A model generated the notes under the pieces. That model was not told where the DNA came from. It saw only the letters and a program-made list of their open reading frames with translations, and did not search any database. The translations under genes and the position numbers were made by a program. DNA of 10,038 bases from DATFIX01 sp047617305 (lineage in GTDB: Archaea; Halobacteriota; Halobacteria; Halobacteriales; Natrialbaceae): contig JBLGCL010000101.1 in the NCBI GenBank assembly GCA_047617305.1, forward strand, positions 1-10,038. The letters are read 5' to 3'. The first letter of the stretch is position 1, and every line of letters starts with the position of its first letter. Shown here piece after piece: positions 6,437 to 10,038 of this stretch.

Positions 6437-6443
6437 CATATAC
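6437..6443 (+). promoter_or_regulatory. TATA box of the EamA transporter gene
   Basis: CATATAC is centred about 29 nt before the ATG at 6469, giving a leaderless or nearly leaderless transcript. No Shine-Dalgarno site is present, which agrees. Confidence 0.5.
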
Positions 6444-6468
6444 CCTTCCGAATGCGAAACGTGTCCGG

Positions 6469-7368
6469 ATGGAACTCGTCTACGTCCTGGCGCTGGTTCC
6501 GGCCCTCCTCTGGGGGTTCAGCCCGATCCTCTCCAAGCGGGGGATGGCCGGCGGCGGGAGTTCGCTCCAGGCGTCCCTGACCGTGGTGGTGGTCGATACC
6601 ACGCTCTACTGGGGCTTCCTGCTGGCGATCCAGGGATTCGCCTTGGGAGCCGGCATCACCCTCGAAGCGGCCGCGCTGTTTCTCGGTACGGGCGTGGTCG
6701 GTACGGCGCTGGGCCGGCTGGCCGTGTTCACGGGCGTCGACCGCGTCGGCGCCAGCATCAACAGCGCGGTCATCTCGACGCGGCCGCTGTTCGCGAGCCT
6801 GCTCGCCGTGGTCTTCCTGGGGGAGGTCGTGACGCCCGTCACCGTCGGGGGGATCGTGGTCCTCGTCGTCGGGCTGGCGATCCTGGGCCTCTCCCGGGGC
6901 GGGGACATCGCCGGGTGGCGACCGTACGAACTGCTGTTCCCGCTTGCGGCCGCCGCGGCCTTCGGTGTCGGGAACGTCGGCCGGAAGTGGGGGCTCGACG
7001 CCTTCGGGGACGTCACGCTCGTGGAGGCGGTGGCACTCAACGAGACCGGCGCCCTGGTGGCGCTCGCTGCCTACGGCGTCGTCGCGGACAGACGGGATAT
7101 CTTCGACGCACCCAGGCGAACCTACGGCTACTTCGCGCTGAGTGGCGCGCTCACCGCCGTCGCCCTGCTGGCGCTGTTTGCGGCGCTTCGACTGGGGCGG
7201 GTCGTGGTGGTGGACCCGCTCTCGGCGACCGCGCCCCTCTTCACCGCCCTGTTCGCGGCGTTCCTCCTTCGGGACCTCGAACGCGTGACGAGACGCGTGG
7301 TCCTCGGCGCCGCCCTCATCGTGATCGGCGTCGCGCTGATCGTCGTCAACCCGGGGATCTCGCCGTGA
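6469..7368 (+). CDS. EamA/DMT-superfamily transporter
   Basis: A 299-residue integral membrane protein made of two related halves of about five membrane segments each, the standard EamA architecture. The repeated signature at the fourth segment of each half is visible as RPLFASLLAVVFLGE (105-119) and APLFTALFAAFLLRD (255-269). The first segment carries LLWGFSPILSKRG, also typical. Members of this superfamily move amino acids, nucleotide sugars, metabolites or drugs, usually outward; the substrate cannot be predicted. The start at ATG 6469 puts the first membrane segment at the N-terminus and matches the TATA box at 6437-6443. The open frame reaches back to 6286, but that part is not hydrophobic. 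It stands alone, with long gaps on both sides. Confidence 0.87.
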   Translation: MELVYVLALVPALLWGFSPILSKRGMAGGGSSLQASLTVVVVDTTLYWGFLLAIQGFALGAGITLEAAALFLGTGVVGTALGRLAVFTGVDRVGASINSAVISTRPLFASLLAVVFLGEVVTPVTVGGIVVLVVGLAILGLSRGGDIAGWRPYELLFPLAAAAAFGVGNVGRKWGLDAFGDVTLVEAVALNETGALVALAAYGVVADRRDIFDAPRRTYGYFALSGALTAVALLALFAALRLGRVVVVDPLSATAPLFTALFAAFLLRDLERVTRRVVLGAALIVIGVALIVVNPGISP

Positions 7369-7693
7369 TTCCGGGATTCGCACGGCGAACGCCGTCAGCC
7401 CGTTTCACGATCGCTCCGACCGGTGACGTCGATCACTCGCAGCGAGACCGGGATGGAGTCTACCAGTCGGTTGCCCGCTCGACTAATTCGAGGCAAGACC
7501 TGGACCTGAGGCGGTGGACCACCGCCGCCATCGTGACAATGTTCAGGACGGTTCTCGGAAGGCTCGACCTCCGATCCCTCCCGTCGCGACTCACGGATCA
7601 ATCAGCGTAGTTACTGAAAGAACGTTCTGCCATCCATCGAACAGAAGTGTCGTTCTCCAAACTATTAACGGGGGTGCGTCCCTCCCACAAGAC
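7369..7693. other. 325-base intergenic region before the ABC operon
   Basis: No gene is supported. Open frames on both strands here are Arg/Ser/Asp-rich and lack homology-like motifs; the ABC ATPase frame is open back to 7514, but that extension precedes its promoter. The last 90 bases are more AT-rich and hold the operon's TATA-like element. No repeat or RNA gene was seen. Confidence 0.5.
7662..7668 (+). promoter_or_regulatory. TATA-like element of the ABC-2 operon
   Basis: CTATTAA is centred about 29 nt before the ATG at 7694, as expected for a leaderless haloarchaeal transcript, and supports that start over upstream in-frame codons. Confidence 0.5.
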
Positions 7694-8731
7694 ATGAGTC
7701 GGACCGAATTCGAGGAACGAACGACTGGCTCGTCCTCCGCCACCGACGTGTCCCCGCCGGAGGGCGAGACGGTCCTGGCCGTCGAGGACCTGCAGAAGAC
7801 GTACGGAAGTGGCGAGGAGGCCGTCGAGGCAGTCGAGGAATTCTCCGTCGCGGTGAACCGGGGCGAGGTCGTCGGCCTGCTCGGCCCGAACGGGGCGGGC
7901 AAGACGACCGCGATCAAGTCGATTCTCGGCCTCGTCCTCCCGACCGGGGGATCGGTCGAGATCGCCGGCGTGGACGCCCGGGAGCACCCCCGAAAAGTGT
8001 ACCACCACGTCGGCGCGATGCTCGAAGGCGCTCGTAACGTCTACTGGCGACTCACGGTACGGGAGAACCTCGAGTTCTTCGCCGCCCTCGGCGGGCAGTC
8101 GGTCTCGGAAACGCGCGACCGGCACGACCGGTTGCTCGATCGGTTCGACCTCGCTGAGAAGGCCGACGAGACCGTCAAGAACCTCTCTCGAGGGCAGAAA
8201 CAGAAAGTATCCCTCGCCTGCACGCTCGCCCGGGGGACGGACGTCGTGTTCCTCGACGAACCGACGCTCGGTCTCGACGTCGAGGCCTCCATCGAACTCC
8301 GGCGGGAACTGCGGCGCCTGGCCGAGGAGGAATCGGTGACGATCCTCCTGTCCAGCCACGACATGGACGTCGTGGAGACGGTCTGCGACCGGGTCGTCAT
8401 CCTCAGCGACGGACGGATCATCGCGGACGATCCGGTCGATGACCTCGTCGGCGTCTTCGAGACGCAGGCGTATCGCGTCACCGTCGAGCGGCCGGTTCCG
8501 ACCGCCGTCCGGGAGCGACTCGAGGAAGGATTCGACGCCCGGAACTGGACCGAGACCGGCGATCGGGCCACCTTCGACGTGACGCTCACCGACGGCGACA
8601 CGCTGTACGAGGTGCTCGACGTCCTCCGGGACGCGGGCCTCGCCCTGCTGGACATCGACGGGCAGGACCCCGACCTGGAGAGCGTCTTCCTCGAAGTCAC
8701 CGGGAGCGACAACGGGGGCGTCGACCGATGA
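7694..8731 (+). CDS. ABC-2-type exporter, ATP-binding subunit
   Basis: A 345-residue cytoplasmic ATPase that powers the permease encoded next. After a Ser/Thr/acid-rich lead of about 27 residues, the nucleotide-binding domain has Walker A GPNGAGKTT (64-72), signature LSRGQ (164-168), Walker B VVFLDEP (184-190), D-loop GLD and the switch His222 in SSHD. The Q-loop Gln is replaced by Glu111 in MLEGARNVYWRLTVREN, a variant known in a subgroup of ABC-2 exporter ATPases. The last 80 or so residues form the extra C-terminal domain (DUF4162-like) common in these ATPases, ending near PDLESVFLEVTG. Related pairs export drugs, lipids or polysaccharides; nothing here identifies the substrate. The start was chosen from the TATA position and the family's usual length. 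The stop overlaps the permease start by four bases (ATGA), indicating translational coupling. Confidence 0.9.
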   Translation: MSRTEFEERTTGSSSATDVSPPEGETVLAVEDLQKTYGSGEEAVEAVEEFSVAVNRGEVVGLLGPNGAGKTTAIKSILGLVLPTGGSVEIAGVDAREHPRKVYHHVGAMLEGARNVYWRLTVRENLEFFAALGGQSVSETRDRHDRLLDRFDLAEKADETVKNLSRGQKQKVSLACTLARGTDVVFLDEPTLGLDVEASIELRRELRRLAEEESVTILLSSHDMDVVETVCDRVVILSDGRIIADDPVDDLVGVFETQAYRVTVERPVPTAVRERLEEGFDARNWTETGDRATFDVTLTDGDTLYEVLDVLRDAGLALLDIDGQDPDLESVFLEVTGSDNGGVDR

Positions 8732-9549
8732 CGGCAGCGTCGCCGTCGACGAGTTCCCCTGCCATCGCCGTCGGCCTCCGGGAACATCTCGGGTTCTTCG
8801 CCGCGGCGTTCCGGAAGAAGATCGTGTTGCGGATCCGCTATCCGGTCAACACCGTCTCGCAGTTCGGGACGATCGGCCTCGTGTTTCTGATCATGTTCTA
8901 CGGGGGATCGGCAGTCGCACCCGCCGCCATCCAGGACACGATCGAGGGGCTCATCGTCGGCTACCTGCTCTGGAGTCTGTCCATCATGGCGTACTCGGGG
9001 CTGTCGTGGAACGTCACGCGGGAGGCCCAGTGGGGCACGCTCGAACAGTTGTTCATGTCGCCGTTCGGGTTCGGCCGGGTGATGTTCGTCAAGACCGTCG
9101 TGAACCTGCTCGAATCGGCCCTCTGGGGGATTGCTGTCCTCGGGCTGATGTTGCTGGTCACCGGACGGTCGCTCGCCCTCGATCCCCTGACGGTCGTCCC
9201 GCTCGTCGCCCTCGCGCTCGCGCCCGCCGTCGGGGTGGGATTCCTCTTCGGCGGGCTGGCCATCCGGTTCAAGCGCGTGGAGAACGCCTTCCAACTCGTG
9301 CAGTTCCTGTTCGTCGGGTTGATCGCCGCTCCGGTCGGGGCGTATCCCGTCCTCAAGTGGCTCCCACTGACCCAGGGGAGTCAGCTGCTCCAGGAAGCGA
9401 TGAAGAACGGCACCGCGCTCTGGAACCTCCCGACCGGCGAACTGGGCGTCCTCGTCGTGACGGCCGTCGGCTACCTCGCCCTCGGGTTCGGCGCGTTCGT
9501 GTATTGTCAGCGGTGGGCCCGTCGCGAAGGGGTCATGGGCCACTACTGA
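8728..9549 (+). CDS. ABC-2-type exporter, permease subunit
   Basis: A 273-residue membrane protein with about six membrane segments, roughly at 47-66, 74-95, 125-146, 151-176, 185-205 and 236-257. This is the ABC-2 permease layout. An amphipathic basic stretch (FRKKIVLRIRYP) precedes the first segment and probably lies on the cytoplasmic face. The loop after the second segment has REAQWGTLEQLFMSPFG, the E-x-GTLE-type coupling motif typical of ABC-2 permeases. A shorter conserved element LPLTQGSQLLQEAM lies before the last segment. It overlaps the ATPase gene by four bases, so the two subunits are made together and would form a dimeric exporter. Substrate unknown. Confidence 0.9.
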   Translation: MTAASPSTSSPAIAVGLREHLGFFAAAFRKKIVLRIRYPVNTVSQFGTIGLVFLIMFYGGSAVAPAAIQDTIEGLIVGYLLWSLSIMAYSGLSWNVTREAQWGTLEQLFMSPFGFGRVMFVKTVVNLLESALWGIAVLGLMLLVTGRSLALDPLTVVPLVALALAPAVGVGFLFGGLAIRFKRVENAFQLVQFLFVGLIAAPVGAYPVLKWLPLTQGSQLLQEAMKNGTALWNLPTGELGVLVVTAVGYLALGFGAFVYCQRWARREGVMGHY

Positions 9550-9566
9550 CGGCCGAACGCGGGCCG
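9550..9566. terminator. Weak hairpin between convergent genes
   Basis: CGGCC (9550-9554) and GGCCG (9562-9566) can form a 5-base GC stem with a 7-base loop, in the 23-base gap between the permease stop and the stop of the convergent gene. No T-run follows on either strand, so a terminator role is only suggested by position. Confidence 0.25.
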
Positions 9567-9572
9567 CCGATA

Positions 9573-10038
9573 TTAGTAGGTCCTCGACAGGTCGTCGGCC
9601 TGCGCGCTGTTCGTGGTGTAATCGACGAGACCAACCATCTCCCGAACCGTCAGGAAGGTGGTCGTCTCGTTCGAGCCCTCCGGGAGGAAGTATCGCACGG
9701 CCTCGCCCGCGTGTTCGGCCACGATGGCCTTGTGGATGCCGGGGTGCGCCTCGAGCAGGTCGTCCCGGATCGACTGCAGGTCGGTCGCCCCGTCGTCGTA
9801 CTTGTTCCGGAGGATCCCTCGACGCACGTCGTCCTGGAGCGATCGATCCGTACCGTCGGGCCGGAGCGCGAGTGGAAACCCGAAGTCGTTCGCCACGAAG
9901 ACGAGGAGATTGCCCTCGACCTCGCGGTTCGACTCGCGAACGTGTTCGGCGACCGCCTCCGGGTCGAAGTACTCCTCGACGGCGGACGGATCGAACTCGC
10001 CGTCCACGGTGTACCGGGAAACCAGGTCGTTCCGGAGC
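9573..10038 (-). CDS. Unknown acidic soluble protein, 3' part of gene
   Basis: The minus-strand frame is open from the right window edge to the TAA at 9573-9575, about 154 visible residues. A GTG at 10007 could act as a start, but the frame continues upstream as coding-like text (LRNDLVSRYT), so that codon is probably an internal Val and the real start lies outside. The protein is acidic with no membrane segment or signal. Visible segments include a helical acidic part (SAVEEYFDPEAVAEHVRESN), a beta-rich core (GNLLVFVANDFGFPLALRP), and a conserved-looking stretch AHPGIHKAIVAEHAGEAVRY. The end is VDYTTNSAQADDLSRTY. The family is not recognised and no catalytic motif is evident. It converges on the ABC operon with a 23-base gap. 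Confidence 0.7.
   Translation of the reverse strand, partial: LRNDLVSRYTVDGEFDPSAVEEYFDPEAVAEHVRESNREVEGNLLVFVANDFGFPLALRPDGTDRSLQDDVRRGILRNKYDDGATDLQSIRDDLLEAHPGIHKAIVAEHAGEAVRYFLPEGSNETTTFLTVREMVGLVDYTTNSAQADDLSRTY

Larger units (their letters stand above)
5895..6468. other. 574-base intergenic region with AT-rich hairpin
   Basis: No convincing gene lies here. Both strands have open frames, but their translations are Arg/Pro/Ser-rich. A minus-strand frame from ATG 6240 (81 residues) contains a mildly hydrophobic TIAALVLTLSTATI but uses codons unlike the neighbours. Around 6040-6118 the DNA is much more AT-rich than elsewhere. It holds an 8-base direct repeat CGCGACGA (6052-6059 and 6065-6072), a TTTTATTATT tract (6093-6102) and a 7-base hairpin (6100-6118). 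The promoter for the downstream transporter is at 6437-6443. Confidence 0.45.

Noticed and set aside
8041..9543. 500-codon minus-strand open frame opposite the ABC operon
   Set aside because: It is an antisense shadow of two well-supported genes, Arg/Ser/Glu-rich and lacking any motif.
1..10038. Mobile elements, CRISPR arrays, toxin-antitoxin or defence modules
   Set aside because: No transposase, integrase, terminal inverted repeats, regularly spaced repeats or defence-type domains were seen on either strand.

Overview
The window looks like a chromosomal piece of a haloarchaeon (class Halobacteria). GC content is high, codons end mostly in G or C, the soluble proteins are rich in Asp and Glu, and most gene starts have a TATA-like element about 26-30 nt upstream with little or no leader. 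No rRNA, tRNA, CRISPR array, insertion sequence or replication origin was recognised.

Layout, left to right. Positions 1-98 (minus) hold the first codons of a gene resembling NAD(P)H-hydrate epimerase/dehydratase (Nnr), cut by the window edge. Then come three plus-strand genes that all fit thiol or sulfur chemistry: a glutathione-reductase-like pyridine nucleotide disulfide oxidoreductase (413-1840), a DsrE-family protein with a CxxC motif (1996-2352) and a TauE/SafE-type anion exporter (2534-3319). Positions 3320-3666 are poorly coding and may contain a decayed gene. Two small membrane-protein genes follow on the minus strand (4471 to 4067, then 3996 to 3667). The second has an in-frame amber codon inside its last hydrophobic segment.

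The right half is mainly plus strand: a secreted lipoprotein with an intact staphylococcal-nuclease domain and a degenerate-looking C-terminal lamin-tail domain (4905-5894), a 574-base gap, an EamA/DMT-family transporter (6469-7368), a 325-base gap, and a tightly coupled ABC-2 exporter operon (ATPase 7694-8731, permease 8728-9549, 4-base ATGA overlap). A convergent minus-strand gene of unknown function (9573-10038) runs off the right edge.

The left sulfur genes could work together: a reductase for a low-molecular-weight thiol or a sulfur carrier, a DsrE-type sulfur-transfer protein, and an exporter for sulfite or an organosulfonate. That link is inferred from proximity and family roles. The right half has two independent transport systems with no visible substrate clue. 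No clear new multi-gene system was found. The points most worth checking are the amber-interrupted membrane gene, the possible gene relic beside it, the lipoprotein tail, and the palindrome around the dsrE promoter.
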